Origin: Humulus lupulus | Taxonomy: Eukaryota > Streptophyta > Magnoliopsida > Rosales > Cannabaceae | Assembly (NCBI RefSeq): GCF_963169125.1 | Contig: NC_084797.1 | Coordinates: forward strand, 95,327,868 to 95,391,867 | DNA length: 64,000 bases | Direction: 5' to 3' | In this document: in pieces, positions 10,665 through 22,338 of the stretch | How the letters are laid out: each line of letters opens with the position of its first letter | Numbering within the stretch: position 1 is the first letter of the stretch | Position numbers and translations under genes: made by a program | Notes under the pieces: model-generated | What the model was told of the DNA's origin: nothing | What the model saw: the letters and a program-made list of their open reading frames with translations, nothing else | Databases searched by the model: none

Positions 10665-11460
10665 ATGCATCAAGACTTGGTTATATTGAATAGCTTTGAT
10701 GGAGCGAATTTCGTGTGTTGGCAAGACAAGATCCGATTTCTTCTCACCACTCTCAAAGTCTCCTATATCTCTGATCTTGAATTAGAAGCTCTCCAATCTC
10801 TAAAGAATATGACACCCCTGAAGTGATGGCCAAGAGGAAGAAAATAGAGGACAATGAACTCATATATAGGGTTCGCATTCTCAACACTTTGTCGGATACA
10901 CTATTTGATCTCTACACCAACAATAGTTGTGCTAAAAAGACTTAGGATGCTCTTGAGGATAAGTACAAAGTAGAGGAGGGAGGTACCAAAACGTTCCTAA
11001 TTACTCAAATTATGGAGTTTAATTATTTTGATGATAAACCATTGCTTCCTCAAATTCATGAATTGTAAATTATTTTCAATAAATTGAGTACCTTAAGCAC
11101 TGTATTACTCAATGCATTCCTTGTTTGTGCTATCATTGCCAAACTACCTCAAAGTTGGACGGGCTATAGAAAGAAGATTATCAAGAAGAATGAGGAAATC
11201 TCATTGGAAGAGATTCTCAAACATTCGAGAATTGAAGATGAATCCTGCTCGAAGGGACCTCGAAGGAAAATGTGGTAGACATTTCCGAGCTCTCTCAATC
11301 CGATCATCACAATAGGAAAGGCAACAAGAGGGCTAATGGCAAGGGTGATAACCCTTTAGCTCCTAAGATGAACAAAGGGCAATTCAAGGCAAACAAAAGC
11401 CCTTATTTTGTATGTGGCAAGAGTGGCCACTATGCTAGAGAGTGTATATTTCGCAAGAAC
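10665..11460 (+). pseudogene. Ty1/copia gag, decayed
   Basis: Starts at ATG 10665 with MHQDLVILNSFDGANF then CWQDKIRFLLTTLKV, the N-terminal motif of copia gag (its sibling on the minus strand has MSQDLVRLDRFNGSNF at 24893). Further on: DTLFDLYTNN, KTFLITQIMEF, and LPQSWTGYRKKI. A CCHC zinc knuckle (CGKSGHYARECIF) lies at about 11420-11450. Broken by stops after CAKKT and after PQIHEL, and by a frame change near 11270. Confidence 0.85.
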
Positions 11461-12800
11461 CCAAGTGAGGATAAGGTGAATTCTACAAATGATAAAATTT
11501 TAGCTGCCCTATGTGAAGTAAATGCCATCCAAGGCAATGTGAATGGATGGTGGTATGATACATGTGCTACCATTCATGTATCTTATGACAAGACATTTTT
11601 CAAGACCTTTGAAGTTGTTAAAGATGGCAATGAGATACAAATGAGAAATGAGAAGAGGTTAAAAGTAGAAGGCAAAGGCACCATTGACTTGATCTTCACA
11701 TCTAAGAAGAATGTGGTCTCCACCAATGTACTCTATATGCCCAAGATGAATAGAAACCTTGTAAGTGGCGATTTACTAAGAAAATCGGTTATCAAAGCGG
11801 TGCTTGAATCCAGCAAGCTAATTTTATCAAAGGTGGGGTCTTTGTAGGAAATAGGTACTCTTGTAAAAGGTTGGTTAAATTGTGTACTCTTGAAAATAAT
11901 GTTTCTATTAATAATTCCTTTCATTCGTACTATGTTGTTTCTTCTAATTATCCTTCATTGTGACATAATAGACTTGCTCATATAGGTTATAGTACAATCA
12001 ACAGAATTATTAAATGTGGCATGATAAATTGTGATGTTGGGAACATTGATAAATGTGAATTATACATCAAATCTAAGATGGTTAAGAAACCTTATCCTGG
12101 TTTTGTTAGAAGTACAAACTTATTGAAGTTAATTTATAGTTACTTGGGTGAATTGATTGGCATGATAACTATAGGTGGAAATAATTATTTCTTAATTTTC
12201 ATAGATGGTTGCTCTAGGTTCACTTATGTATATCTACTTAAAAGTAAGGATGAAAATTTTAATTCATTTAAGATATACAAAGCTGAAATAGAAAATCAAT
12301 GAAATAAGAAGATTAAGGTTCTTAGAAGTGATAGAGGTTGTAAATATTTTTCTAATGAATTCAACGTATTTTGTAAAGAACGTGATTATACATGAATGTA
12401 TAGCTCCACACACTCCACAACAAAATGATATAGCTGAAAGAAAGAATAGAACTTTTGCATAAAAGATAAATACTATGCTATTACATGCTAAGTTGAATTG
12501 TAATTTGTGGGGTGAAGTATTATTTGTGAAATGTCATATACTTAATAAAACTATAATGAAAAAGAATAATATCTCTCCACATGAGATATGGAAATGAAGA
12601 AAAACCAATATTCATTATTTTAAAGTGTGGGGTGCCTTGCCTATTGGAAGAACATAGATCCTAAAAGGACCAAGTTAGGTCCAAGAGCAATAAAATGTAT
12701 TTTCTTGGGTTATGGTTACCATAGAAAATCCTATAGATTATTAGACTTCAAGTCAAATGTAATTATTTAATCTACAAAGGTGGAATTCTTTAAGAATTTG
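11461..12800 (+). pseudogene. Ty1/copia protease and integrase region, decayed
   Basis: Protease remnant WWYDTCATIHVSYDKTFF, with the catalytic Asp-Ser/Thr-Gly altered to D-T-C, at about 11540. Then the GAG-pre-integrase KCELYIKSKMVKKPYP and integrase core (FLIFIDGCSRFTYVYLLKSK with the first Asp; APHTPQQND with the region before the Glu). Many stops and frame shifts; not functional. Orientation agrees with the gag upstream. Confidence 0.82.
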
Positions 12801-12989
12801 TTACATGGAGATAATAATTCTAAATAACCCATTGTGATAGAAGAATCTCCAAAAGAGACATCTTCAAAGCTTTTTGAGCAACCGAAATTTCCTAGAAGAC
12901 ACCAAACACTTAAAGAGTTAGGATCAAGTAAGACTTGTTTTTAAGTAGATTCTTTCTACCTAGTAGAAGGAAACCTTAAAGAAGTCAAT

Positions 12990-13725
12990 AGAAAAATTCA
13001 TATGGCTCTCCAAGTAAAGGATGATCCTAAGACCTACCAAGAAGTTATGTCTTCAAGAGACTCTTTTTTTTGGAAAGAGACAATAAATGATAAAAAATGA
13101 TTCAATAATTGCTAATCACACTTGGGAATTGGTTGACCTTCCATAGGGCTATAACCCAATTGGGCGCAAATGGATATTTTGGAGAAAATATCACACCAAT
13201 GGCACCCTACAAACATTCAAGGTTAGAATAGTAGCCAATGGTTTTAAACAAACAGAAGGAATCAATTGTTTTGACACTTATGCATCGGTTGCTAGGACAA
13301 CCCAATAATAGTTTAATTTGTTCTATCATCAATGTATGACATTTATTTTCATTAAATGGATGTCAATATGAAATTCTTAAATGGTTAAAGAAAAAATTTG
13401 CAAGCCTGTGAAATCATTATATGGTTTGAAACAAGTCCCAAAACAATGGTATGAGAAATTCGACCAAGCCATTGTTTCTCATGGGTTTAGATATAACAAT
13501 GAGGAGAAGTGCTTATATTATAAGACTATATTCTTACTATGTGTATATGTTGATAATATGATTGTTTAAAGAAATTGCATGTAAGGCGTCCTAGAAACAA
13601 ATAAGTTTCTTTCTTCCATATTTCAAATGAAGGACCTTAGCGTGGTCGATACCATCTTAGGTATCAAAGTTAAAAGAAATAGCGGGGCCTATGTTTTAAG
13701 TCAATCAGACCAGGTTTAGGACTAT
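12990..13725 (+). pseudogene. Ty1/copia reverse transcriptase, truncated
   Basis: RT motifs: NHTWELVDLP, KPVKSLYGLKQVPKQWYEKF (13400-13460), LLCVYVDNMIV with YVDN instead of the catalytic YVDD, and DTILGIKVKR. Coding similarity stops near 13725, shortly before the LTR of the inverted sibling element; RNase H and the 3' LTR are missing. The YVDN change alone would abolish polymerase activity. Confidence 0.83.
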
Positions 13726-13762
13726 TGATGGATGCTCCAGCATTTGTGTCAATTGATGTATC

Positions 13763-14587
13763 TATTGGTGAGAAGGCTATAAACAAAGCTTTGTATATTA
13801 CAATTCAAAATGAATAAACCAAAGATAATCTATTCTGTAATGGAAGACTGATACAAAGAACATAACACAAATAAAACAAGTGGTAGAATGGTCCTTTGAT
13901 TTGTATAACATTGGTTACATAAAATCACAAGTCTATGATTTTATGTGAATAAAAAAGTTTAACAAAGGTTTGACACAAATTGAGATTTGTTGTCCAAAAA
14001 TCTCTATTCCTAGACTCCTCCTTAAGATTGCTTGAAGATACTACATTGGAATGATATTGGGATTTAAAAGCCTTGAGTCTTTATGCAAGTCAAGCTTTCT
14101 TGATGAAGATCTTGGAGAACACCAGTAATCTTCAGAGCATGAGAAAGAGAGTTGAGTAATCAATTCACCAAAAACTCAAAGGTCCCTTTAAAATAGTATA
14201 GAAACCCTCATTACACTTAACTAATAAGATTAGAGAATTTTATTTTATTTTTGGAGCCAAAAAACGCGTCATTGTACAATCCCGTACGGACCGCCCAGGC
14301 GATGCGTCTCTTGTGTTATGTTTCTAGGGACCAGCAACGCGTCGCCTCCCGGAGGCGACCCAACACAGGTCTCTCTGACTTGGAAACCCAAAAATTGTCT
14401 CAAAACATCCTCAAATGCCTCCAAAATTTTTGGGTACTCTTATATATTCCAAAGAAACACTTTGGACCCAAAACGATGATATATAGATGCCTATACCAAA
14501 ATTCAACTCTCACATGTTGACTTTGTTATGGTTTTTGCTCCTATTCATGCCTAACCAATTTCACTAAGTATTTAACCAATCATAACA
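13763..14587 (-). repeat. 3' LTR of the minus-strand copia
   Basis: Aligns along its length with 25010-25892, for example TATATTACAATTCAAAAT, AACCAAAGATAATCTATTCT and GAGATTGCTTGAAG-like blocks. It ends in CCAATCATAACA (14587), directly next to the polypurine tract. Confidence 0.85.
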
Positions 14588-14598
14588 ATCCCCCACTT
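14588..14598 (-). other. Polypurine tract of the minus-strand copia
   Basis: Minus-strand AAGTGGGGGAT immediately before the LTR start TGTTATG, a typical plus-strand priming site of copia elements. Confidence 0.8.
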
Positions 14599-15054
14599 GG
14601 TTAAATACATCCTCAATCCTCTAGCCTGGAAAATATTAGTTCATAAAATAAAGTACCTTTGGGTTTGAACTTTATCCTAGTGAAAACACTGCAAAACATC
14701 TATCGAAATGCTATGGTATTCTTAAAAGATTGAACCCAACATTCCTAGTGATAAAAACTTGTAATGTCTCACACACCTCTACCTGATTACTCATGTATTT
14801 CCCACTTTTCGCAGTTAGCACTTTTATGATCTTGTGTTTATTCATTCATGAACCATTCGGAGAGAAAACACCTACTCTCTTCAGAGGCGAAACAACCTCT
14901 AGGTTCACACAGGTGAAATTCTTACAACATCTTTGCTACCTTTAGAAATGCTTTGTTTTCTTCAACTGAATTTCATTAAAAGCCTATTGCTTAACCCTTG
15001 TGCCCAGTAGAAACCAACATTAACTCATCCTAGATGGGACTTTTATGTCGTTAA
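14599..15054 (-). other. 3' untranslated part of the minus-strand copia
   Basis: Non-coding sequence between the polypurine tract and the nested Ty3 element. It carries no open frame of note. Its continuation is found at 19618, on the other side of the nested element. Confidence 0.6.
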
Positions 15055-15089
15055 TATTAGCTAACTGGCCCACCACCAATTCTATCTCT

Positions 15090-15830
15090 GCTCTGGTCAT
15101 CTCATCAGCTAACTCCCTCGAGATCTGGGTGGAACTATACAACTGTCCTAGCCCCTCCGGTTCAATGCATCCGCCACAACGTTGGCTTTCCCCGGGTGGT
15201 AAAGGATATCGTAGTCATAATTCTTAACCAGCTCCAACCAATGCCTCTGTCTCATGTTCATATCCCTCTGAGTGAAGAAATATTTCAAACTTTTAAGGTC
15301 AGTGTATATCTCGCACTTCTCTCCATATAAGTAATGACGCCACACCTTCAGTGCGAATACCACTGCTGCTAGTTCCAAATCATGAGTAGGATATCGTTGT
15401 TCATACTCCTTCAACTGTCGCGATGCATAAGTTATAACTTTCTCATTTTGCATCAGCACGCAGCCTAAACCCATCCTTGATGCATCACAGTAAACCACAA
15501 ACTTTCCTTCCTCCGAAGGAAGACTCAGCACAGGTGCAGTAATTAGACATTGCTTCAACTCTTGGAAACTGTTCTCACACTTCTCTGACCATACAAACCT
15601 TTGATTCTTTCTTGTTAATTCTGTCATCGGTGAAGCAATCTTTGAAAGTCCCTCCACAAACCACCTGTAATAACCTGCCAATCCAAGGAAACTCCGCACC
15701 TCCGAGGCGTTCCATGGCCTTGGCCAACCTCTCACCGCTTCCACCTTGGACGGATCCACCTTAATCCCTTCTGCACCAACTATATGCCCAAGGAAAGTCA
15801 CCTCTAGTAACCAAAACTCACACTGGTAGT
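15090..15830 (-). pseudogene. Ty3 RT C-terminus plus RNase H, internally deleted copy
   Basis: Minus-strand frame with [20 protein letters not shown] (end of RT), the connection region [17 protein letters not shown], and RNase [21 protein letters not shown] (catalytic Asp), [20 protein letters not shown] (Glu), [15 protein letters not shown] (Asp) and [15 protein letters not shown]. This is one of the longer uninterrupted frames in the window (236 codons to 15148). It is fused directly to the end of the protease region because the RT palm has been deleted, so it cannot act as a polymerase. Confidence 0.88.
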
Positions 15831-16763
15831 TCCTCAGGAAATACGTCCAAAAACTCACAATCCAATCTAGTCTCCCCCGGCCTTACTGGCATAACCCTAG
15901 TGGTATCCATTACACTGGCCAGAAAACCTATGCATCCCCCCTGCAATAAGTCTCTGGTTCTCAATGCAGAAATCATGGGTACGCAGGGTCCACTTACCGC
16001 ACCCACAAAGACAAAAGTCATGGCCAGAAAACGGATCCTCGCCCTCAGGCTCAAAAGTCACCATCTTCTTCCTGCAGTCAATAGTAGCCCCATATCTGAC
16101 CAACCAGTCCATCCCCAGAATCATGTCAAAATCCTCCATGTCTAACTCGATCAAATCCACCGAAAGTTCCCTACTATCGACCATCACAGGCAGTGCCCTA
16201 ATCCATCTCCTAGAAATTACCAGTTCCCCTGTAGGCAATAAAGTCCCAAACCCTGATGTCTGATATTCACTAGGTCTACACAATCTATCAATCACTTTAC
16301 TAGAAACAAAGGAATGTGTAGCTCCAAAATCAATCAATACAGTAAAAGGAGAGCCAGCGCTAGAAAGCTGACCTGTCACTATCGAGGGACTAGCCTCGGC
16401 CTCTTCCTGCATCAAAGTGAATACTCGAGCTTGATTCAAGCTATCCACTTTCCCTATTTCACCTTTCTTCACGGTTGGGCAGTCTTTCTTAAGAAGCCCC
16501 ACTGTTCCGCACACAAAACAAGCTTTGGCCCGACATTCGCCCAGGTGACGCCTTCTACACCTCGGGGATTCTGGATAAGTCTGCCATGCCTCGCCGCCAC
16601 CCTGACGGCCAACCTGACCACCCCGACCCCTCCTATCAGGACCAGCAACGGTCGAAGTGTCAGGAGTCTTTCTCTTGAAGTCACTGGGGCCTCCGCCCCT
16701 ACCTGTCCCTGAATAAGGAGGCACCACTCTGCGGCCTTCACTCCTCACTGCACTTTCCCTCAA
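15831..16763 (-). pseudogene. Ty3 gag C-terminus and protease
   Basis: 288-codon frame (16763-15897). CCHC zinc knuckle as CFVCGTVGLLKKDC (His replaced by Leu), then the aspartic protease VLIDFGATHSFVSSK, with the catalytic Asp-Ser-Gly changed to Asp-Phe-Gly (GAT TTT at 16331-16326), and DFDMILGMDWLVRYGATIDC. Both key sites are intact in the sister copy at 37240-40500, so the changes are lesions of this copy. A frame change follows, then [18 protein letters not shown], which runs into the deletion junction near 15850. Confidence 0.88.
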
Positions 16764-17543
16764 AATCTTGTTCTCCGCTTCCTCAGCAGTAAGAGCCTTC
16801 TCAACGGCCTGGGCATAAGTTGTTCCTCCAGGTCAGGTTGTAATCCTAACATCCTGGGCTATCATAGCATTAAGCCCCCTGATAAATCTATCCTGCCTAG
16901 CAGCATCAGTAGGCACAAGATATGGTGCAAACTTCACAAGCCTGTGAAATTTTAGGGCATACTCTGTAACAGTCATATTGCCCTGCACCAAACCCACAAA
17001 CTCATTAACTTTTAATGCCCTAACAGCAACATCATAGTGTTTCTGGCTGAACAAGTCTCTGAAGTCTTCCCAACAAAGAGTAGTGACATCCCTGGTCTGT
17101 GAAGCATCCTCCCACCAGATGCGGGCATCCTCTCTCAACATATATGTGGCACAGGCCACTCTGTCATGTCCCTCTATCCTCATAAAATCTAGGATAGTAG
17201 TAATCATAGTCAGCCATTGGTCAACCTTCAATGGATCAGGTCCCCCCTCAAAGATTGGAGGTTGCTGCTTCTTGAACCGCTCATATAACAGGTCCCACCT
17301 ACTCCCAACCTCGCAAGACTGTACAACTGGTACCACTGCAGGTGGTACAATAGGGGCAGCGCTCCCTAATGGAGCCTGCTGTCACAGTAAATGAATCTAT
17401 ACATCTTGGCTCTGTAATCAAGCTTGCATGTCTGCCATGAGTTACTGCCAGTTCTCAGGGACTGGCGGAGGGATCTAGCGCTTGTCATCACCCCCGGTCC
17501 CAGACCTAGTGCGGGCTAGTCGTGTAGATTTTCTTGGACGCAT
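16764..17543 (-). pseudogene. Ty3 gag capsid region
   Basis: Starts at ATG 17543 with MRPRKSTRLARTRSGTGGDD. Capsid (17336-16833): ERFKKQQPPIFEGGPDPLKV, MITTILDFMRIEGHDRVACA, YMLREDARIWWEDASQ, SQKHYDVAVRALKVNEFVGL and RFIRGLNAMIAQDVRITT. Stops interrupt the N-terminal 60 codons and the region just before the zinc knuckle. Confidence 0.86.
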
Positions 17544-18009
17544 AGCTATCCAAGTCAATCTCCAATCAATGACTCGGCAAACAGACCATGATGACAAGGT
17601 AAAAAATTCTCCAAAATCCATCAAAGGAACATAACCAATCACAAACATTCAAAATATAGGAACTCATCCACATGCACCGGCTGCTGATAAGTATGCCCCA
17701 ACATCACCACACAACAGCTAAGATAAAAGCATTCACCAATACACAATATACAGTTAATCATTCAAATTTTCATTTACATGCACTGCGATGCTGATAAGCA
17801 TGCCTTAATATTTTCATAAAGTAGTCAAGAGCTAGGCTCTATCAGTATCTCATGCTTCCTATTGGTCCAATAAATAATAACATTCATAATTCATTCCAGA
17901 CATTCAAGAATATATGCACATATACACATTACCAAACCCTGAATTGAGCTTGTCTCTAGCATCGAATGTACATGTCCAGCCGATCTTCAGGAACCCTTAA
18001 ACCTAGGAC
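17544..18009. other. Leader between primer site and gag of the nested Ty3 element
   Basis: Non-coding leader. It contains an imperfect repeat of about 100 bp around ATGCAC and TGCTGATAAG(T/C)ATGCC (17673-17700 and 17778-17802), which is also present in the sister element at 36150-36330. Confidence 0.6.
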
Positions 18010-18021
18010 GCTCTGATACTA
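18010..18021 (-). other. Primer-binding site (initiator tRNA-Met type)
   Basis: Minus-strand TAGTATCAGAGC, one mismatch from the canonical TGGTATCAGAGC, just inside the LTR end at 18025. Confidence 0.85.
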
Positions 18022-18024
18022 AGT

Positions 18025-19617
18025 TGTAACGCCCTTGATAGCCAGGACCACTACACTGTGTACTTATAAAGGTGCAGGACTTGCTAATCAAGTCATTTAA
18101 TTTAAAACGTGTCACTAGCCATGAATGTTTTAGGGTTAAAAAGGGTTTTGGTCTCAAAAGATACGCTTTATATAATTAAACAGTTTTACACATGGGATCC
18201 CAAAAAGGAACAGTGTTTAAAAGTTGATTTACAGAAACTCCAAAATACAGACAAGCATCAGCCATTCTAAGGAAAAACAGACATTTCTGGTTCCCCTGTT
18301 CCTGCTTTCCCCCCTCAACCGTGGTGGCTGAGCAGCTGGTCATGTACATTCAGCTCACAGAGCTCTCTAAGTCAGGGCTGATCAAGTTTTCCCTTGCCTT
18401 TACCTGCACCACGTAGCACCCTTGAGCCAAGGCCCAACAAGAAAACATAATATGCATCACAAACAACAATAACAAACAATTAATCCTTTAAGCATGATTA
18501 AACACTTTGCACTCATATTAACCACATAGCATGTATTCATAATCAAGGCAGCAACCTAGCATTAATTACAATTGAGTTACAGGATTAACAGGGCCGACAA
18601 CTTAGGGCGCACCCTCTATCTACCCCACTAACTTTGGCCCGCTTAAACCGAGCTAAGTGCATAATAAGCTATCCTCGGCTACCAGTGGCCGAGCCGCGCC
18701 CTGTGCGCTAGTGTAACCTTGGCACTCATAGGCCGTTCGTTCACTGTTTACATGGCGTAATACCATCCTTTCAAAGCATACATATTAGGGAACCCTTAGT
18801 CCCATTACAAATACACAACCGGGTGTAGTTTTCTTACCTTTAATTTCCACGTTCACTGACTACGAGCGACGACTCTCGAGCACGATCTGCTTCCCGAGCC
18901 CTAGCTTATCACCTTATTTGTTGAACCACCTCCTTAATAGATTCCTGAGCTAAAATCCAAGCTTCTCAGCTTTAGTTCAATCCTTAATCTTGGTTGAGTT
19001 TCCTTAGTTGAGCACTAGATTAAACCTTCAAGATTCCAGCCCAACCACTGAATTTCCCAGCTGATTTCCCTTGAATTCCAGTGTTTTCTTGAAAGAGAGA
19101 AGAGAAGGAAGTGAAGAGCTGAATAGGTCGGTTTGTGTTTTATTCTACTGCTTCCCATTAACTTAGTCTAATCTTAGCCAGTTAAGTCAATCCCGAGGCT
19201 CGGAGTACCGGAAACGTCCCCGAGGGAAAAACGGTAAAATTCCCCAATATTCCTACGTAAGCTTCCTAACCTCAAATATATCTCCATATACTTATTTCCA
19301 TAACTCGATAACCCAAATAATCATCTAATACCCGAATTACCCCTTGACTTGCCCCAAGTCAAGTATTAAGCCCCGTTGTGACTTCCCGCTAACTGGCTCC
19401 CTAGGATCGCCTCAAGTCGCACGCTGCAGATCTATCCACACAATAATGTGGCTCTCACAGATATAACATTTAACCACATTTACATTCATATAATCATACA
19501 AGCATGCTTATCATATAATCATGCATTATATCAATAAATTCACACATAATCCAATTATGCCTTCCCAACACACTAATCAAGGCCCTTAAGCCAAATTAGT
19601 GATTTTGGGTCGTTACA
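18025..19617 (-). repeat. 5' LTR of the nested Ty3 element
   Basis: 1593 bp. Plus-strand reading runs from TGTAACGCCC (18025) to GGGTCGTTACA (19617), that is TGTAACGACCC to GGGCGTTACA on the coding strand, the terminal motifs shared by the LTR family at 33144-35578 and 43506-45645. It contains the block CCCTTGAGCCAAGGCCCAAC (reverse complement of the conserved TTAGCTCACGGGTGC block, here altered). Confidence 0.88.
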
Positions 19618-19780
19618 GTTTTAGTCTTATCTCTCTATTTGTATAACTCACCAAATATCTCCCTAGAGGTTTGGTAAATGGATCTGGTAAGTTCTCACAA
19701 CATTTGACATACGAAATTGATATGACACTTTTATCAATCAACTCTCTCACGTAGTCATGTCTAGAATTCCCATTATAAAT
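19618..19780 (-). pseudogene. C-terminal end of the copia RNase H
   Basis: Continues the minus-strand copia after the nested Ty3 element: motifs VRELIDKSVISISYVKCCEN and FTKPLGRY-like sequence, the usual end of copia pol. A stop separates it from the main RNase H frame at 19781. Confidence 0.65.
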
Positions 19781-20407
19781 CTACTTATAAGCTCTAATCA
19801 AAGTGGCTTGATTATTACAATGTATCGAGACCATTAATACATCTACTATAGTTTTTGGAATCTCCATGATGAGATCTCTTAGCCACTTGGCCTCTTTCCT
19901 GGTTGCTTCTAGAGCTGCAAACTCGGACTCCATGGCTGAGTGACATATACACGTTTGATTCATAGATCCCCAAGAAATGACACCCCTACCAAAGGTGAAC
20001 ACCCAACCAGTTATGGAGAGATTATCTCCTACAATGGATATCCAACTTGCATCAAAATATCCTTCAATTTTCTTAAGCAACTTAGAATATTGGAGGCACA
20101 ATTCTTTGGTCCTTTTTAGGTATCCAAAAGCTCTTTCTACGACCTTCCAACGTTTGATACTTGGATTTCTAGTCAACCTACTTAGTTTACTAACCAAAAA
20201 TGTAATATCAACTCTAGGGCAATGTGCGGCATACATCAAACTTCCAATTGCACTTGTATACTCTAGTTGAGCCACCACTCTCCCTTCATTCTTTTCAAGC
20301 TTTAGACTAAAATCGAAGGGTGTATTTGCCTCTTCGATATTAAGATGACCAAACTTTTCAAGCATCTTCTCAATATAATGAGCTTGACCTAAGGCATATC
20401 TATCCAT
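19781..20407 (-). pseudogene. Ty1/copia RNase H domain
   Basis: 208-codon uninterrupted frame. Motifs: DRYALGQAHYIEKMLEKFGH, SAIGSLMYAAHCPRVDITFL, RAFGYLKRTKELCLQYSK, YFDASWISIVGDNLSITGWV (first Asp), QTCICHSAMESEFAALEATR (Glu) and VSIHCNNQATL (usually a catalytic Asp after CDN, here CNN). Open but probably inactive because of the Asp to Asn change. Confidence 0.88.
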
Positions 20408-20461
20408 ATTTCTTCTAATCTTGACACCTAGTATAACATCGACCTCTCCAAGATCTTTCTT

Positions 20462-20812
20462 TTAGAAATTGTAAGATAGAAACTTCTTAGTTTCTAATAT
20501 GCCTTTCGTGTAATTATTTAACATCAACATATAATCAACATATCGACACACCAAGATGACATAGTCCTCACAAGTCTTAAAATATAAGAACTTGTCTGCA
20601 TTATTGTGTCTGAACCCATCCCACACAATTGTTTCATCAAACTTCTCATGCCATTGTTTTGGTGCTTGTTTAAAATAATATAATGATTTAACAAGCTTAC
20701 ACACCTTATGTTCATTTAACCTTAGAATGAACCCTTCCGATTGTTCCATGTAAACTTCCTCTTCCAGGTTACCATTTGGGAATGTCGTTTTGACATCCAG
20801 TTGATTTAACAA
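20462..20812 (-). pseudogene. Ty1/copia reverse transcriptase, second half
   Basis: QLDVKTTFPNGNLEEEVYME, VCKLVKSLYYFKQAPKQWHE, then LVCRYVDYMLML, with YVDY in place of the catalytic YVDD. It is preceded (across the solo LTR) by a second, diverged copy of its own first ~118 bp, a tandem duplication. Confidence 0.85.
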
Positions 20813-20818
20813 GCTTAC

Positions 20819-22338
20819 TGATAAGTACCGAATTTGTCTATTTTTAATTCATTATTCTTCTATTATTATGCACTTGATTATTTATTTATATATGTTTAAT
20901 TAGTTTATTTTGTGTTTTTAGGATTTTCAAAACATTTGGGTGAAAGTGAATGAATTTGGGATGTTTTACAAGCAATGGTTAAGCTCGGAATTACAAGTCT
21001 AAAACTTCACACTTAATTTTGATAACTTTCCAATACTATTTTGGAAATATACCTAGAAATAAAAGTTTTAGATCTTCTTCGTAGCTTTCTATATATTTTT
21101 GAATCGTCCAATTCCGAGTTATATCGAGGAAGTTATGCTTAAAGTACTTTCGGTCACTGCAGCAGAAGAAAACCGAAAAACGGGACAGAACGTAGTGGCG
21201 GCGGCCAGCAATGTCCCAGGCCGCGGACGGAGCCTGATTTTCTGGAAAATACATTTTTCTAGTCGCCGCGGCCACCAAGAATCATTGGCCGCGGCCGACG
21301 ATCGATTTTTTTCTTAAATTTCAATTTTTAAATATAATTTTTGGGGGGCTATAAAAGGTATTAGGGTTAACTTTTATGAGAACCTTGGATGGAAATTTTT
21401 AGAGGCTAGAGCAGCAGAGGAGGACAAAAAAACATCATCATCTATATTCTTCAATCTAGTTTTTCTTTCTTCTCAAAACACTTTTATTTTCATTGAATAT
21501 TTATGTTTATGAATATGAATATGATTATGGAGTAGTTTTCTTTATAGTTAAGGGTTATTTCAAAACCCTAGACATGATATCTTGAATGCATTGATGAATT
21601 TTATTTCTTTTATTCCCTTATATTAAATTGCTTCTATTTTTCTATTTGAATGTCATGGATCTTGTAAAATCATGTTTAGATGGCCACTAATTAAGGTTTT
21701 GCATTGTTCTACTATCATCTTAGGATTTCTATTCACCTAATAGTTTACGATTCTAAGTAAAGTGATAAATTGCAATTAAGGTATTGTGATGGGTATTCTA
21801 ATTGTGATGAGAAATAGAACCTAGGTTAAATGAATTGCATGCTTAATGAATTTGTTGCCTAGATTAACCTGTTTCCAAAAAGTGTAATGCTTTTACTAGG
21901 TTAAATAGATTGCATGCTTAATGGGTTTATTGCTGGGTAAAAATGGTTAATTAAGAGCGCTTAGCTTTCATTAATTATATTAGGGAAACTGGGATAATTG
22001 ATTGCTTAAGTGTTATCTGCGGGGTTAATAGTTTAATTGGGAATAGGGAATATTATTCATCATTGTTGATAGATTGATTGTTGAAGGTGGAGAGTAATTC
22101 TTGACTATTTCTTTAATATCGTTATATCCTTAGTTATTCAATCATTGATATTTATTTCATTTTATTTTTTCAGCTATTAAAACTAAAACCCCTTTTTAAT
22201 TTTAATCTAGTATTATTTTGAATAATAGTTTGATCATAGTCCTCTTAGGTTCGACCCTTATTTACCGCTATACTGAAGTAGCTGGTGTAATTGAAAAAAA
22301 TATATATTTAAATTTGATACGGCATACGACACGCATCA
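20819..22338 (+). repeat. Solo LTR (unassigned family) in the copia RT, TSD CTTAC
   Basis: 1520 bp from TGATAAGTACCGAATTTG to ACGACACGCATCA, flanked by CTTAC at 20814-20818 and 22339-22343. A TATA box (GCTATAAAAGG, about 21349-21359) points to plus orientation. A GC-rich block with repeated GCCGCGGCC (21190-21300) lies upstream of it. There is no gag or pol, so the element recombined to a solo LTR. Excising it joins the copia frame. Confidence 0.9.

Larger units (their letters stand above)
15055..19617 (-). mobile_element. Truncated Ty3 Tekay-type element nested in the copia
   Basis: Minus-strand Ty3 chromovirus-type copy: 5' LTR 19617-18025, primer site, gag from 17543, protease, then a jump to the RT C-terminus/RNase H, ending near 15055. 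The reverse transcriptase palm, integrase, chromodomain and 3' LTR are absent. Its proteins are near copies of those in the plus-strand element at 32017-45645. The copia 3' sequence flanks it on both sides (15054 and 19618). Confidence 0.85.
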
